From NCBI RefSeq assembly GCF_902459565.1, contig NZ_CABPSN010000002.1, positions 310,001 to 374,000 of the forward strand: DNA of 64,000 nucleotides. Reading direction: 5' to 3'. How positions within the stretch are numbered: the stretch's first letter is position 1; every line of letters begins with the position of its first letter. Source of the DNA: Pandoraea aquatica. GTDB lineage: Bacteria; Pseudomonadota; Gammaproteobacteria; Burkholderiales; Burkholderiaceae. The translations under genes and the position numbers were made by a program. The notes under the pieces are model-generated. The model ran no database searches. It had not been told where the DNA came from and saw only the letters and a program-made list of their open reading frames with translations. This document shows, piece by piece, positions 17,945-27,335 of the stretch.

Positions 17945-18693
17945 GCGCTGCACTCGAAATTCAGGGACTGTCGAAGCGCTTCGGCCAGTTGGACGTCACG
18001 CGCAATGTCACGCTGTCGCTGCCTGTCGGCGCGCGTCACGCGCTGATCGGACCGAACGGTGCGGGCAAGAGCACGTTGATGAACCTGCTCACGGGCGTGC
18101 TCAAGCCGAACGCGGGCGTAGTGCGCGTGGGCGGCACGGACGTGACGTCGATGCCGTCGCACAAGCGCGTGAAGCTCGGTCTCGCACGCACGTTCCAGCT
18201 CAACACGTTGTTCGACACGTTGACCGTCGCAGAGAACGTGGGCCTCGCGCTCACGTCGCGACGCGGGCTCGACGGTCGCATCGGTCGCCCGCTGGCGAAT
18301 CGCCCGGCGGTGGTGGAGGAAGCGGCGGAGCGTCTGCGCGACCTCGGCATGATCGACCTCGCTGGAAAACGCATCAACGAACTCGCTTACGGCCAGCGTC
18401 GTCAGGTCGAAATCGCGCTGGGTCTGGCGCTCGATCCGAAGGTGCTGCTGCTCGACGAACCGGTCGCCGGTGTGCCGTCGGGGCAAGGCCGAAAGTTGTT
18501 CGAACTGCTGGAGCGCCTGCCCGCAGACGTTGCGGTGATGGTCATCGAACACGACATGGATCTGGTCTTCCGCTTCGCGCGCCGCATTACGGTGCTGGTC
18601 GAAGGCGCGGTGCTGATGGAAGGCGAGAAGGACGAAGTGCGCAGCGATCCGCGCGTGCGCGATATCTATCTGGGACGTCGCCATCATGACTGA
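17941..18693 (+). CDS. ABC transporter ATPase, LivG type
   Basis: 250 residues with a GTG start overlapping the previous stop. Walker A is GPNGAGKST near residue 37, the signature-like segment is LAYGQRRQVEIALGLAL near residue 144, Walker B is VLLLDEP, and the LivG-type LARTFQLNTLFDTLTVAENV stretch is present. It energises the LivH/LivM-like permeases from the cytoplasmic side. It overlaps the next ATPase gene by 8 bp. Confidence 0.9.
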   Translation: MSAALEIQGLSKRFGQLDVTRNVTLSLPVGARHALIGPNGAGKSTLMNLLTGVLKPNAGVVRVGGTDVTSMPSHKRVKLGLARTFQLNTLFDTLTVAENVGLALTSRRGLDGRIGRPLANRPAVVEEAAERLRDLGMIDLAGKRINELAYGQRRQVEIALGLALDPKVLLLDEPVAGVPSGQGRKLFELLERLPADVAVMVIEHDMDLVFRFARRITVLVEGAVLMEGEKDEVRSDPRVRDIYLGRRHHD

Positions 18694-19423
18694 CATTCTG
18701 CTCGAAGCCGGCGGACTCAGTGCCGGGTATGGCGAGACCATCGTGCTCGAAGACCTGAGCCTGCGTGTGGCAGCTGGCGAAGCCGTCGCGATTCTCGGAC
18801 GCAACGGCGTGGGCAAGAGCACGTTGCTGCTGAGCCTGCTCGGCCTCACCACGCGTCACGGCGGCGTGCTGCGCTATCGCGACGACGACATCACCGCATG
18901 GCCCGCCTACAAGCGCGCCCGCGCCGGACTGGCGCTGGTGCCCCAGGAGCGCGAAATCTTCAAGTCGCTCTCCGTCGAAGAGAACCTGCAAGTCTCGGCG
19001 ATGGGCGACGTGGCTAATGCGGCCGACGACAAAGGGGCCTGGACGCTGGAGCGCGTCTACGACCTGTTCCCGCGTCTGAAGGAGCGCCGTCGCAATCTGG
19101 GCAATCAACTCTCGGGCGGCGAGCAGCAGATGCTCGCCATCGGCCGCGCACTGATCGGCAACCCCCGCGTGATTCTGTTCGACGAGCCGTTCGAGGGGCT
19201 CGCGCCCGTCATCGTCGATCAACTGGTCGACGCGTTCTGGAAGCTGCGGGCAGACGGTGGGATGGGCGTGGTGCTCGTGGAGCAGCACGCAGAACTGGGA
19301 CTGGAACTCACCGACCGCGCGCTGGTGCTCGACCGGGGCCGTCAGGTCTGGGCGGGACGCAGCAGCGATCTGGCCGCGTCGCCGGAATTGCTCGGCACGC
19401 TGGTCGGACTGGAAAGCGCCTGA
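18686..19423 (+). CDS. ABC transporter ATPase, LivF type
   Basis: 245 residues. Walker A GRNGVGKST, signature LSGGEQQMLAIGRAL and Walker B VILFDEPFEGLAP are all intact. LALVPQEREIFKSLSVEENL is the LivF-specific region. It pairs with the preceding LivG-type ATPase. The galB-type gene begins 44 bp after its stop, tying transport to catabolism. Confidence 0.9.
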   Translation: MTDILLEAGGLSAGYGETIVLEDLSLRVAAGEAVAILGRNGVGKSTLLLSLLGLTTRHGGVLRYRDDDITAWPAYKRARAGLALVPQEREIFKSLSVEENLQVSAMGDVANAADDKGAWTLERVYDLFPRLKERRRNLGNQLSGGEQQMLAIGRALIGNPRVILFDEPFEGLAPVIVDQLVDAFWKLRADGGMGVVLVEQHAELGLELTDRALVLDRGRQVWAGRSSDLAASPELLGTLVGLESA

Positions 19424-19466
19424 GCGAGCGTCGCCGGGCCGCGCAACACGTATCAGAGTCAAACAC

Positions 19467-20222
19467 ATGAGCACAACACAGCACAGCAGCAACTCGGGAT
19501 TGGCTGGCCTCGTCGTCAGCGCCCACTCGGCAGATTTCGTCTGGCGCGCAGCGGGCACGATTGCCACGCACGTCGCGCAGGGCTATCGCATGAAGATCGT
19601 CTGCCTGTCGTTCGGCGAGCGCGGCGAGTCGGCCAAGCTCTGGCGCAAGGGCGCTGAGATGACGGAAGCGAAGGTCAAGGCCGCACGCCGTGAAGAGGCG
19701 CAACGCGCGGCCGACATTCTTGGCGCAGAGATCGAGTTTCTCGATATCGGCGACTACCCGATGCGTGTATCCGACGAGACGCTATTCAAGCTCGTCGACA
19801 TCTATCGCGATGTGCAGCCCGCCTTCGTGTTGAGCCATTCGGAGAAGGACCCGTACAACTTCGATCACCCGCTGGCCATGCACGTCACGCAGGAAGCCCG
19901 CGTGATCGCACAGGCCGAAGGCCACAAGCCGGGCGAGAAGATCATAGGTGCGCCGGCTGTGCTCGCGTTCGAGCCGCATCAGACCGAGCAGTGCGAGTGG
20001 ATTCCGAACACCTTCGTCGACATCACGCCGGTGTGGGACAAGAAGCGCGCCGCCATCGAATGCATGGCCGGTCAGGAACACCTCTGGGATTACTACACGC
20101 GCGTGGCGCTGCAACGTGGTGTGCAAGCCAAACGCAACATCGGTATCACCGCGTCGCGCGACATCAAGTACGCGGAAGGGCTGATGCGTCTCACGCCGGT
20201 CGTTACGGAGCAACTGTCATGA
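19467..20222 (+). CDS. galB: 4-oxalomesaconate hydratase-like PIG-L family enzyme (GalB type)
   Basis: 251 residues. Belongs to the PIG-L/LmbE zinc fold: [19 protein letters not shown] near the N-terminus gives the first metal ligands and [14 protein letters not shown] the later His pair. GalB of Pseudomonas putida is a member of this fold and hydrates the 4-oxalomesaconate keto form to 4-carboxy-4-hydroxy-2-oxoadipate. The position directly before galC- and galD-type genes supports this role over a deacetylase. The stop overlaps the galC start. Confidence 0.85.
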   Translation: MSTTQHSSNSGLAGLVVSAHSADFVWRAAGTIATHVAQGYRMKIVCLSFGERGESAKLWRKGAEMTEAKVKAARREEAQRAADILGAEIEFLDIGDYPMRVSDETLFKLVDIYRDVQPAFVLSHSEKDPYNFDHPLAMHVTQEARVIAQAEGHKPGEKIIGAPAVLAFEPHQTEQCEWIPNTFVDITPVWDKKRAAIECMAGQEHLWDYYTRVALQRGVQAKRNIGITASRDIKYAEGLMRLTPVVTEQLS

Positions 20223-20923
20223 TTCGCGGCGTCGTCGTTCGTCAGATTCCCCGTGTCGATGCCGCTACGCTCGACATTCTGCGCAGCGCAGGCAGCGCCA
20301 CCGTGCACGAGGCGCAAAGCCGTCTCGGTCTGATGGCCACCTATCTGCGTCCGATCTACGCCGGTGCGGCGGTGGCCGGTAGCGCCGTGACCGTGCTTGC
20401 ACCGCCGTCCGATAACTGGATGCTGCACGTCGCGGTCGAGCAGGCGCAACCGGGCGACATCGTCGTGGTCGGCGTGACGTCGCCGTGTGACGACGGGTAC
20501 TTCGGCGACTTGCTCGCCACGTCGATGAAAGCGCGCGGCGTTGCCGGGCTGATCATCGACGCCGGTTGCCGCGACATCGGCACGCTCACGGAGATGAAAT
20601 TCCCGGTGTGGTCGAAGGCCATCTCGTCGCAGGGCACGGTCAAGGAAACGCTCGGCTCGGTGAACGTGCCGGTCGTGTGCGCGAACCAGATCGTCAATCC
20701 GGGCGACGTGATCGTGGCCGACGACGACGGTGTCGTCGTGGTGCCGTTCGCCACGGCACAGGCTGTCGCGAAGGCGGCCGCTGCACGCGGTGCGGATGAG
20801 GCCTACAAGCGCGGTGTCCTCGCGGGCGGCACGCTCGGCCTCGACTACTACAAGATGCGCGAGCGTCTCGCCGCGAAGGGCTTGCGCTATGTCGACTCGC
20901 TCGACGAGTTGCAAGGCGAGTGA
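20219..20923 (+). CDS. galC: 4-carboxy-4-hydroxy-2-oxoadipate aldolase (GalC/LigK, RraA fold)
   Basis: 234 residues, starting with ATG at 20219, overlapping galB by 4 bp. RraA-fold aldolase: [38 protein letters not shown] holds the conserved G..LA, the Arg-Asp pair and metal site, and [17 protein letters not shown] follows. It splits 4-carboxy-4-hydroxy-2-oxoadipate into pyruvate and oxaloacetate, the final step of the gallate and protocatechuate 4,5-cleavage pathways. Confidence 0.9.
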   Translation: MIRGVVVRQIPRVDAATLDILRSAGSATVHEAQSRLGLMATYLRPIYAGAAVAGSAVTVLAPPSDNWMLHVAVEQAQPGDIVVVGVTSPCDDGYFGDLLATSMKARGVAGLIIDAGCRDIGTLTEMKFPVWSKAISSQGTVKETLGSVNVPVVCANQIVNPGDVIVADDDGVVVVPFATAQAVAKAAAARGADEAYKRGVLAGGTLGLDYYKMRERLAAKGLRYVDSLDELQGE

Positions 20924-20942
20924 GGGGCGCGACTTGTCCGAC

Positions 20943-22061
20943 ATGAAGCACTCACAGACGCGCATTCGCGCCGCCGTCATGCGGGGAGGCACCTCGAAGG
21001 GGCTGTACTTCCTTGCCGACGATCTACCCACGGACGCCGCCACGCGCGACGCTGTGCTGCTAGCTGCGATGGGCTCGCCCGATGCGCGTCAGATCGACGG
21101 TATGGGCGGTGCGAACCCGCTCACGAGCAAGGTCGCCATCGTCTCGCGTGCGACGCGTGCGGATGCCGACGTCGACTATCTCTTTGCGCAGGTCGTAGTC
21201 GACGAAGCTCGTGTCGACTACGGACAGAACTGCGGCAACCTGCTCGCAGGCGTCGGCCCGTTTGCGATCGAGCGAGGACTCGTCGCTGCAACGGGCGACG
21301 TGACCGACGTCGGTATTCACATGGTCAACACGGGACAGGTGGCGGTTGCCACCGTGCAGACCCCGGGCGGCATCGCGAAGTACGACGGCGATGTAGCTAT
21401 CGACGGCGTGCCCGGCACCGCAGCACCGATTCCACTGATGTTCCGCGACACCGCCGGGTCGTCGTGCGGCGCGCTGTTTCCGACGGGGCCGCGTCAGGAA
21501 GTCGTTGAGGGCGTCACCGTCACGTGTATCGATAACGGCATGCCGCTCGTACTGATGCGTGCAGCGGACCTCGGTTGCACAGGCACTGAGTCCTGGCAGC
21601 AACTCGAAGCGGATGCGCAGTTCCAGTCGATGCGTGAACGCATCGAAGCGATTCGTCTCGCCGTCGGTCCGCGCATGAACCTGGGTGACGTGCGTTCGCG
21701 CACGGTGCCGAAGATGTGTCTCGTCGCGGCCCCGCAAGACGGCGGTGCACTCGCCACGCGTTGCTTCATTCCGCATCGCTGCCATTCGTCCATCGGTGTG
21801 CTGGCTGCCGTCAGCGTGGCGACGGCAGCAGCGCTGCCGGGCACCGTCTGTCACGAGATGGCCGTGGTGCCGGATGGCGACGCACCACTCGTGTCCATCG
21901 AACATCCGACGGGCGAATTCACTGTACGTCTGACGCTCGGTCTCGATGCCGAAGGGCAGACCGACGTCACCGGTGCAGGCCTGCTGCGCACCGCGCGCTG
22001 GCTGTTCGATGGCGACGTCTGCATTCCGACGCGCGTGTGGGCAAAGGGGGACGCGGTATGA
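20943..22061 (+). CDS. galD: 4-oxalomesaconate tautomerase (GalD, PrpF fold)
   Basis: 372 residues. PrpF-like fold with VMRGGTSKGLYFLADDLP at the N-terminus, GMGGANPLTSKVAIVS near residue 50 and YGQNCGNLLAGVGPFAIE with the catalytic-type Cys. GalD converts 4-oxalomesaconate between tautomers before GalB hydrates it. The ATG at 20943 is chosen; a TTG at 20934 is an alternative. The stop overlaps the next start (ATGA). Confidence 0.88.
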   Translation: MKHSQTRIRAAVMRGGTSKGLYFLADDLPTDAATRDAVLLAAMGSPDARQIDGMGGANPLTSKVAIVSRATRADADVDYLFAQVVVDEARVDYGQNCGNLLAGVGPFAIERGLVAATGDVTDVGIHMVNTGQVAVATVQTPGGIAKYDGDVAIDGVPGTAAPIPLMFRDTAGSSCGALFPTGPRQEVVEGVTVTCIDNGMPLVLMRAADLGCTGTESWQQLEADAQFQSMRERIEAIRLAVGPRMNLGDVRSRTVPKMCLVAAPQDGGALATRCFIPHRCHSSIGVLAAVSVATAAALPGTVCHEMAVVPDGDAPLVSIEHPTGEFTVRLTLGLDAEGQTDVTGAGLLRTARWLFDGDVCIPTRVWAKGDAV

Positions 22062-22798
22062 GCCAGGAACGTCTGCCGCTGCTGCTGCTCCCCGGCCTGC
22101 TCTGCGATCAGGTGGCATGGGCCGCTACGGCCGCGTTGCTGCCGGAATTCGATTGCCGCGTGCCCGCGTGGGGCGCGCTCGACACGATTGGCGCGATGGC
22201 CGATCACGTGCTGGCGACGACGCCCGAGCCGCGTTTCGCACTGGCCGGACATTCGATGGGCGGGCGCGTTGCGCTCGAAGTCTTGCGCCGAGCACCGCAA
22301 CGCGTGAGCCATCTTGCATTACTGGACACCGGCTATCAGGCACTGCCCGAGGGCGAAGCCGCCGAGAAGGAGCGTAGCGGTCGCGCTACGTTGCTTGCCC
22401 GTTCGCGCGAAGCGGGCATGCGCGCGATGGGACAGGTTTGGGCGACGGGCATGGTGCATCCCGACCAGATCGGCACGCCGCTCTTCGACGCCATTCTCGA
22501 CATGATCGAGCGCAGCAACCCCGATCAGTTCGCTGCGCAGATCCATGCGCTGCTGGGTCGTCCGGATGCCACCGCACAACTGGGGGACGTGCGTTGCCCG
22601 ACGCTCGTGCTGTGCGGACGACAGGACACGTGGAGCCCGCTCGCACGTCACGAAATCATGACCGGGCTGATCCCGGGTGCGGTGCTGAGCGTGGTGGAGC
22701 ACAGCGGTCATATGAGCCCGATGGAACGTCCTGAAGCTGTGGCTGCCGCCATGCGTGCGTGGTTGTCTTTGCCGTCGACCGAAGGGATGACGGCATGA
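22058..22798 (+). CDS. Alpha/beta hydrolase, possible pathway methylesterase
   Basis: 246 residues. The nucleophile elbow GHSMGG lies near residue 66, an oxyanion-side LPGLLCDQVAW segment near residue 10, the acid in LVLCGRQDTWSP and the catalytic His in VVEHSGHMSPMERPEAV, so the triad looks complete. It is translationally coupled to galD and to the next gene, so it belongs to the catabolic operon. If the ring-cleavage enzyme acts on 3-O-methylgallate, the product is a methyl ester that must be hydrolysed to 4-oxalomesaconate; this protein is the best candidate. That role is inference. Confidence 0.8.
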   Translation: MSQERLPLLLLPGLLCDQVAWAATAALLPEFDCRVPAWGALDTIGAMADHVLATTPEPRFALAGHSMGGRVALEVLRRAPQRVSHLALLDTGYQALPEGEAAEKERSGRATLLARSREAGMRAMGQVWATGMVHPDQIGTPLFDAILDMIERSNPDQFAAQIHALLGRPDATAQLGDVRCPTLVLCGRQDTWSPLARHEIMTGLIPGAVLSVVEHSGHMSPMERPEAVAAAMRAWLSLPSTEGMTA

Positions 22799-23286
22799 CG
22801 CAGAACACGCAACCCGCACAAATTGCATCAACACCCGACGCCGTCGATCAGCAAACGCTCGACGCGTTGCTCGCCAAGCAAGCGTGTCACGACCTCGTGA
22901 TGCGCTTCGTCATGTGTAACGACCGTCGTGATCCGCAGGGACTGGCGGCGCTGTTCGCCGAGAAGGGCGTGCTGGTGCGCCCCAACGGCGAGACGCTCGT
23001 CGGCCCGGTGGCGATTGCGGCGGCGTACGCCGACCGTCCGGCAGACCGATTGACGCGCCATCTCGTCGGCAACGTGCTGATCGAGGTGACGTCTGCGACC
23101 GGTGCCATCGGCAGCAGCACCGTGCTGCTCTGGAGCGGGTCGGCACGGGACGTGCCGGGACCGTTCGGACGTCCGGCGCAGGGCCGTCAGGTGATGGGCG
23201 AATTCGAGGACACGTTTGTGCGCACGGCGCAGGGATGGCGCATCGCCCGGCGCGAAGCGCGTTTCACTTTCGTACGCGAAGCATGA
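22795..23286 (+). CDS. SnoaL-like / NTF2-fold protein
   Basis: 163 residues with no signal peptide. The core LLAKQACHDLVMRFVMCNDRRDPQGLAALFAEKGVLVRPNG...GPVAIAAAYADRP...TRHLVGNVLIEV matches SnoaL-like NTF2-fold proteins, which include isomerases, hydratases and dehydratases as well as non-catalytic members. It overlaps the hydrolase gene by ATGA. The partner role is unknown; isomerisation of a ring-cleavage product is a testable idea. Confidence 0.75.
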   Translation: MTQNTQPAQIASTPDAVDQQTLDALLAKQACHDLVMRFVMCNDRRDPQGLAALFAEKGVLVRPNGETLVGPVAIAAAYADRPADRLTRHLVGNVLIEVTSATGAIGSSTVLLWSGSARDVPGPFGRPAQGRQVMGEFEDTFVRTAQGWRIARREARFTFVREA

Positions 23287-23291
23287 AGCGT

Positions 23292-23321
23292 GACGTGAGG
23301 AAAAAAACAGCACCTCACGTC
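23292..23321. terminator. Hairpin after the SnoaL-like gene
   Basis: Perfect 9-bp stem GACGTGAGG / CCTCACGTC (23292-23300 with 23313-23321) with an A-rich loop. No T-run follows on the plus strand, so it may be a weak terminator or an RNA-stability structure. Confidence 0.45.
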
Positions 23322-23512
23322 GCGCCATAAAACAACGGGGACCGAGGCCGAATAGCAGCACAGGAGGCGGCAGCGGTGACCCGAAAGAGCAAGCAATGCA
23401 GTACCGGAGGCGGCCGCAGTGCCGTCCCAACAAAGGCCGGACCGTCGACGTCGTTGGCGCTCTGGAGGTTGAGGTTTGGAGTAGCTGTGTATTTAAAAAC
23501 AAGGGGACAGAA

Positions 23513-24592
23513 GTGAAAGTGAAACACGCATTGGCCGCTGGCCTGCTGCTGGGTGCAGGCCTGGCGCACGCGCAAAGCAACGTGACGCTGTACGGGATCG
23601 TCGATACCGGCATCGCCTATTACAACAATGCTGCCAATGGCGGCAGCTTCGTCGGCGAACCGACCCTCACGGGCAAGGTGCCGTCGCGCTTCGGTTTCAA
23701 GGGCGTCGAAGATCTGGGCGGCGGTCTCAAGGCCGTCTTCACGTTGGAAAACGGCTTTCAGCCGGGCACGGGTGGTCTGAACTACGGCGGACGTCTGTTC
23801 GGTCGTCAGGCCAACGTCGGTCTGTCGAGTTCGTGGGGCACCGTGCTCATCGGCCGTCAGAACAACATGACGTTCTACGTGACGGGTAACGCGGACGTGA
23901 TCGGACCGTCGATCTTCTCGCTCGCCAGTATCGACCCGTACATCGCCAACGCACGTAGCGACAGCGCCATCGGGTACATGGGCAAGTTCTCCGGCGTGAC
24001 CGTCGGTGCAACGTACAGCTTCGGGCGCGATGGCTCGGCCGCGGGCGGACCGTCGGCCACGAACTGCGCGGGTAACGTCGCCGGCAACTATCAGGCCTGT
24101 AAGCAATTCACGGGCTTGCTCGGTTACGACTACGAGAACTTCGGCATTTCGGCGTCGTACGACCAGATGCGCGGCAACACCGGCGCAGCCGCACCGCTGA
24201 CCAGCTCGAACTACACCGATTCGCACGCGGTCATCAACGCGTACTACAAGTGGTCGACGGGTCGCGTGGGCGGTGGCTGGATTCACCGCAACGTGAGCGC
24301 CGACGCTGCATCGCTGCGTTCGGACATCTACTTCATCGGCTTCACGTATCTGCCGACGATCACCTGGGCGTTCGACGCACAGGCCATTCGTTACCAGCTG
24401 AAGAGCAAGGCTAACGCCACGATGCTCATCGGTCGCGCCACGTACTCGCTCTCGAAGCGTACGTCGTTGTATGGCATGGCAGGCTGGGTGGCGAACAGCC
24501 AGAACGGCGCAGTGGCGATTGCGGCGGGCGGTTCGGTCGTCACCGGTGGCAACCAGTTCGGTACGATGCTGGGCATTCAGCACACGTTCTGA
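23513..24592 (+). CDS. OmpC-type trimeric porin
   Basis: 359 residues from a GTG at 23513 with AAGGGG six bases upstream; no in-frame ATG precedes the signal peptide. The signal peptide (VKVKHALAAGLLLGAGLAHA, cleavage after residue 20) is followed by QSNVTLYGIVDTGIAYY, the first strand of betaproteobacterial 16-strand porins, and GFKGVEDLGGGLKAVFTLENGFQ. It ends in FGTMLGIQHTF with the terminal Phe needed for outer-membrane assembly. Its position suggests uptake of the aromatic substrate across the outer membrane. Confidence 0.9.
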   Translation: MKVKHALAAGLLLGAGLAHAQSNVTLYGIVDTGIAYYNNAANGGSFVGEPTLTGKVPSRFGFKGVEDLGGGLKAVFTLENGFQPGTGGLNYGGRLFGRQANVGLSSSWGTVLIGRQNNMTFYVTGNADVIGPSIFSLASIDPYIANARSDSAIGYMGKFSGVTVGATYSFGRDGSAAGGPSATNCAGNVAGNYQACKQFTGLLGYDYENFGISASYDQMRGNTGAAAPLTSSNYTDSHAVINAYYKWSTGRVGGGWIHRNVSADAASLRSDIYFIGFTYLPTITWAFDAQAIRYQLKSKANATMLIGRATYSLSKRTSLYGMAGWVANSQNGAVAIAAGGSVVTGGNQFGTMLGIQHTF

Positions 24593-24917
24593 CGCCTGAG
24601 TCTTATCAAGCGCGGCACCGCGTAGCGAGCACGTGTGGGGCGTCCGGGGGGGCGAATCGCACGTGACGCGGTGCTGCGTCACTCTCTGTTGCGCGGCGGC
24701 GTCGTGGTGGCGTGCCGCGCATAACGAGCGAGTGATCCGGCAGACGTCGTGCGGCATGACCGTGTGCAGCCGAACATTCCCCGAGCGGCACCATTGCGCA
24801 TGATTTTCCTGCCCGGCCCGGGCTATGATGCCAAGCAGGCACTGGCGAGCGAGAAGCGAATCCCGGGCCGAGATTTTTTCCATTCTTCCCTCCAAAACGA
24901 TTGATGAAGTCCGCCGT
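24593..24917. other. Intergenic region after the porin
   Basis: About 325 bp without a gene. A hairpin GTGACGC / GCGTCAC (24663-24669 with 24676-24682) followed by TCTCTGTT may end porin transcription. No clear promoter for the following efflux gene was seen. Confidence 0.4.
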
Positions 24918-26303
24918 ATGACGCAACCGATGGCACCCGCCGCGACGCTGGCCGAAGGTCTGTGCGCGAGCGCACGCCGTATTGCCGTGCCCTCCATTCT
25001 GCTGGGCACCTTCCTCGGCAATCTCGATGCGTCGATTGCCAACGTGGCATTGCCGACCATCGCGCGCGACCTCGTCGCGGATCCCGCCTCGACGGTGTGG
25101 GTCGTCAATGCTTACCAACTGATTTTTGCGATGGCCGTGCTGCCGCTGGCGGCACTGGGCGAAAAGCTCGGCTATCGGCGCGTGTTCCTGTGCGGCGTGG
25201 CCGGGTTCACGCTGGCGTCGCTCGGCTGCGCGCTCGCGCCCTCGCTTTCGTGGCTTGTCGCGGCGCGCGTGGTGCAGGGGCTTTGCGGTGCGTGCATGTC
25301 GACGATTGTCCCCGCGTTACTGCGCATGGTGTTCCCGCCGCACATGGGTGGCCGCGCGATCTCGCTGCTGGCCCTGACCGTCGCCCTGTCGACGGCGGCC
25401 GGGCCGAGCGTGGCGGCCGTCATTCTCACCCTGGGCGACTGGCGCTGGCTGTTCGCCATCAATCTGCCCATCGGGCTGGTTGCGCTGGGCGCGTCGTACC
25501 GGTTCCTACCACGCACGCCGGGGGCCGAGCGGCGCATCGACGTGCCCGGTGCATTGCTCAACGCCGCGACACTCGCGCTCATCATCATCGGGCTCGGTCA
25601 TGTCGGCGAGGCCGGGCATCACGGTGTCGCCGCGTTGCAGATCGTGCTCGGGCTGGTCGTGGCGGTGGTGCTCGTGCGGCATCAACGCAGTCGTCAGACG
25701 CCCATGCTGCCGCTCGATCTGATGCGGGTGCCGGTGCTGGCGTTGTCGTCGCTCACGTCGGTCGCTTGTTATATGGCGCAGACGCTGGCCTACGTCGGCA
25801 TGCCGTTCTTGTTGCAGCACACGTTCGCGCGCAGTGAGGCGGCGACGGGGCTGCTGATCACGCCATGGCCGCTGGTGATCGTGTTCATCGCGCCGCTCGC
25901 GGGGCGGCTATCGGATCGCTTCGACAGCGCGCGCATGAGTGCGCTGGGACTGGGCGTGTTCGCAGTGGGGCTGGCCTCGCTGGCGTGGTTGCCTGCGGAC
26001 GCGAGCGACTGGGGCATCGCCTGGCGGATGGTGATCTGCGGGGTGGGCTTCGGCTTCTTCCAGACGCCGAACAACCGCATCATCATGATGGGCGCGCCGC
26101 GCGAGCGCAGCGGCGCGGCGAGCGGTCTGATGACGATTGCCCGAACCGTCGGCATGACGCTCGGGGCGGCCGTGGTGGCGTTGTTGTTCGATCTCTATGG
26201 CGATGACGGCGCGCGCGCGGCGATGGTGAGCGCGACGATACTCGCGGCGCTGGGGGGGAGCGTCAGTCTGCTGCGGGTGCGCGCGAAGGCGCGCGCGGGC
26301 TGA
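24918..26303 (+). CDS. DHA2-family MFS drug exporter
   Basis: 461 residues, about 14 hydrophobic segments. DHA2 marks are LLGTFLGNLDASIANVALPTIARDL in the first membrane segment, WVVNAYQLIFAMAVLPLAALGEKLGYRR and RVVQGLCGACMSTIVPALLRMVFPP with motif C-like AAGPSVAAVI. It should export a small toxic compound using the proton gradient. The start at 24918 (MTQPMAP) fits; upstream residues are non-family. It is not coupled to neighbours. Confidence 0.88.
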   Translation: MTQPMAPAATLAEGLCASARRIAVPSILLGTFLGNLDASIANVALPTIARDLVADPASTVWVVNAYQLIFAMAVLPLAALGEKLGYRRVFLCGVAGFTLASLGCALAPSLSWLVAARVVQGLCGACMSTIVPALLRMVFPPHMGGRAISLLALTVALSTAAGPSVAAVILTLGDWRWLFAINLPIGLVALGASYRFLPRTPGAERRIDVPGALLNAATLALIIIGLGHVGEAGHHGVAALQIVLGLVVAVVLVRHQRSRQTPMLPLDLMRVPVLALSSLTSVACYMAQTLAYVGMPFLLQHTFARSEAATGLLITPWPLVIVFIAPLAGRLSDRFDSARMSALGLGVFAVGLASLAWLPADASDWGIAWRMVICGVGFGFFQTPNNRIIMMGAPRERSGAASGLMTIARTVGMTLGAAVVALLFDLYGDDGARAAMVSATILAALGGSVSLLRVRAKARAG

Positions 26304-26471
26304 CGGCGCGACAGATGCCGGAGCGCAGAGGGACCGGAGGCGGGGATAAGGCAGGCTGAGCCGATTTGTCAAAGTGAGCGGCGCGCGCTAGCATCTTGGC
26401 TTGCTGAGACCCCGTTGCGCTCGCGACGACGGTCATGTTCACGTATCTCCTCGCAAAATTCCGCTATCTCC

Positions 26472-27251
26472 GTGTCTTCTTCTCACGTTCTGAGCCGGCG
26501 ACGCCGGGCGCACCTCGCCCGTAGCGAGCACGGCACGCGCGGTCCGGTCTGGCTGTTCGATCTGGACAACACGCTGCATCGCGCGTCTCACGCGATCTTT
26601 CCGCGCATCAACCGCGCGATGACCGCCTATATCGTCGAGAAGCTGGGCCTGCCGCACGACGAAGCGAACCTTTTGCGCTCGACGTACACCGAGCGCTACG
26701 GCGCGGTGCTGCTCGGACTGATCCGGCATCACGCCATCGATCCGCACGAATTTCTTGCGCAAGTCCATGAATTGCCGCCGCTGGCCGAGGTGCTGCGCGC
26801 CGAGCGCGGCATTGCCCGTCTGATGGCCGGTCTGCCGGGACGCAAGATTTTGCTGACCAACGCACCGGCGCACTACGCCATGCCGATCGTCGAGGCTTTG
26901 GGAATTGGCCGTCATTTCGAGCGGTTTGTGAGCATCGAAGACATGGCGGACCGTCGTGGCTGGCGGGCCAAACCCGACCCGACGATGTTGCGCCGTCTGC
27001 TCGTGCGTGAGGGACTGACACCCGCGAACACATGGCTTGTCGAGGACACGCGCTCGCACCTGAAGCACCTGCGTCATTTCGGCATCAAGACGGTCTGGAT
27101 CACGGGGCATCTGCCGGTGAGAAACAGTCTTGGCAAGGTCATGGCGCGAAGTGGCCGCCCACACTTCGTAGATATCAAAGTACAATCTCTGCGCGAGTTA
27201 AGGGCGTACCTGGCGACCGGGGCAGGTGCCAGGCATGTGAGGGGCAAGTGA
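26472..27251 (+). CDS. HAD-family pyrimidine 5'-nucleotidase
   Basis: 259 residues using the GTG at 26472; a TTG at 26415 is possible and the start is uncertain. All four HAD motifs are present: WLFDLDNTLH (I), LLTNAPAHY (II), KPDPTMLRRLL (III) and WLVEDTRSHLKHLRHFGIKTVWI (IV). The FDLDNTLHRAS and YIVEKLGLPHDEANLLRSTYTERYG cap region match the bacterial pyrimidine 5'-nucleotidase group. It lies 84 bp before slmA, an arrangement I believe is common in Burkholderiaceae. Confidence 0.85.
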   Translation: MSSSHVLSRRRRAHLARSEHGTRGPVWLFDLDNTLHRASHAIFPRINRAMTAYIVEKLGLPHDEANLLRSTYTERYGAVLLGLIRHHAIDPHEFLAQVHELPPLAEVLRAERGIARLMAGLPGRKILLTNAPAHYAMPIVEALGIGRHFERFVSIEDMADRRGWRAKPDPTMLRRLLVREGLTPANTWLVEDTRSHLKHLRHFGIKTVWITGHLPVRNSLGKVMARSGRPHFVDIKVQSLRELRAYLATGAGARHVRGK

Positions 27252-27335
27252 CGGGCCGGTGAGGGCTCAGTCAGGTTCCCCGCCAGCCCCTGGCCGCGCG
27301 ACGATTACATAATCCCAACTGATAACGACCAGACG

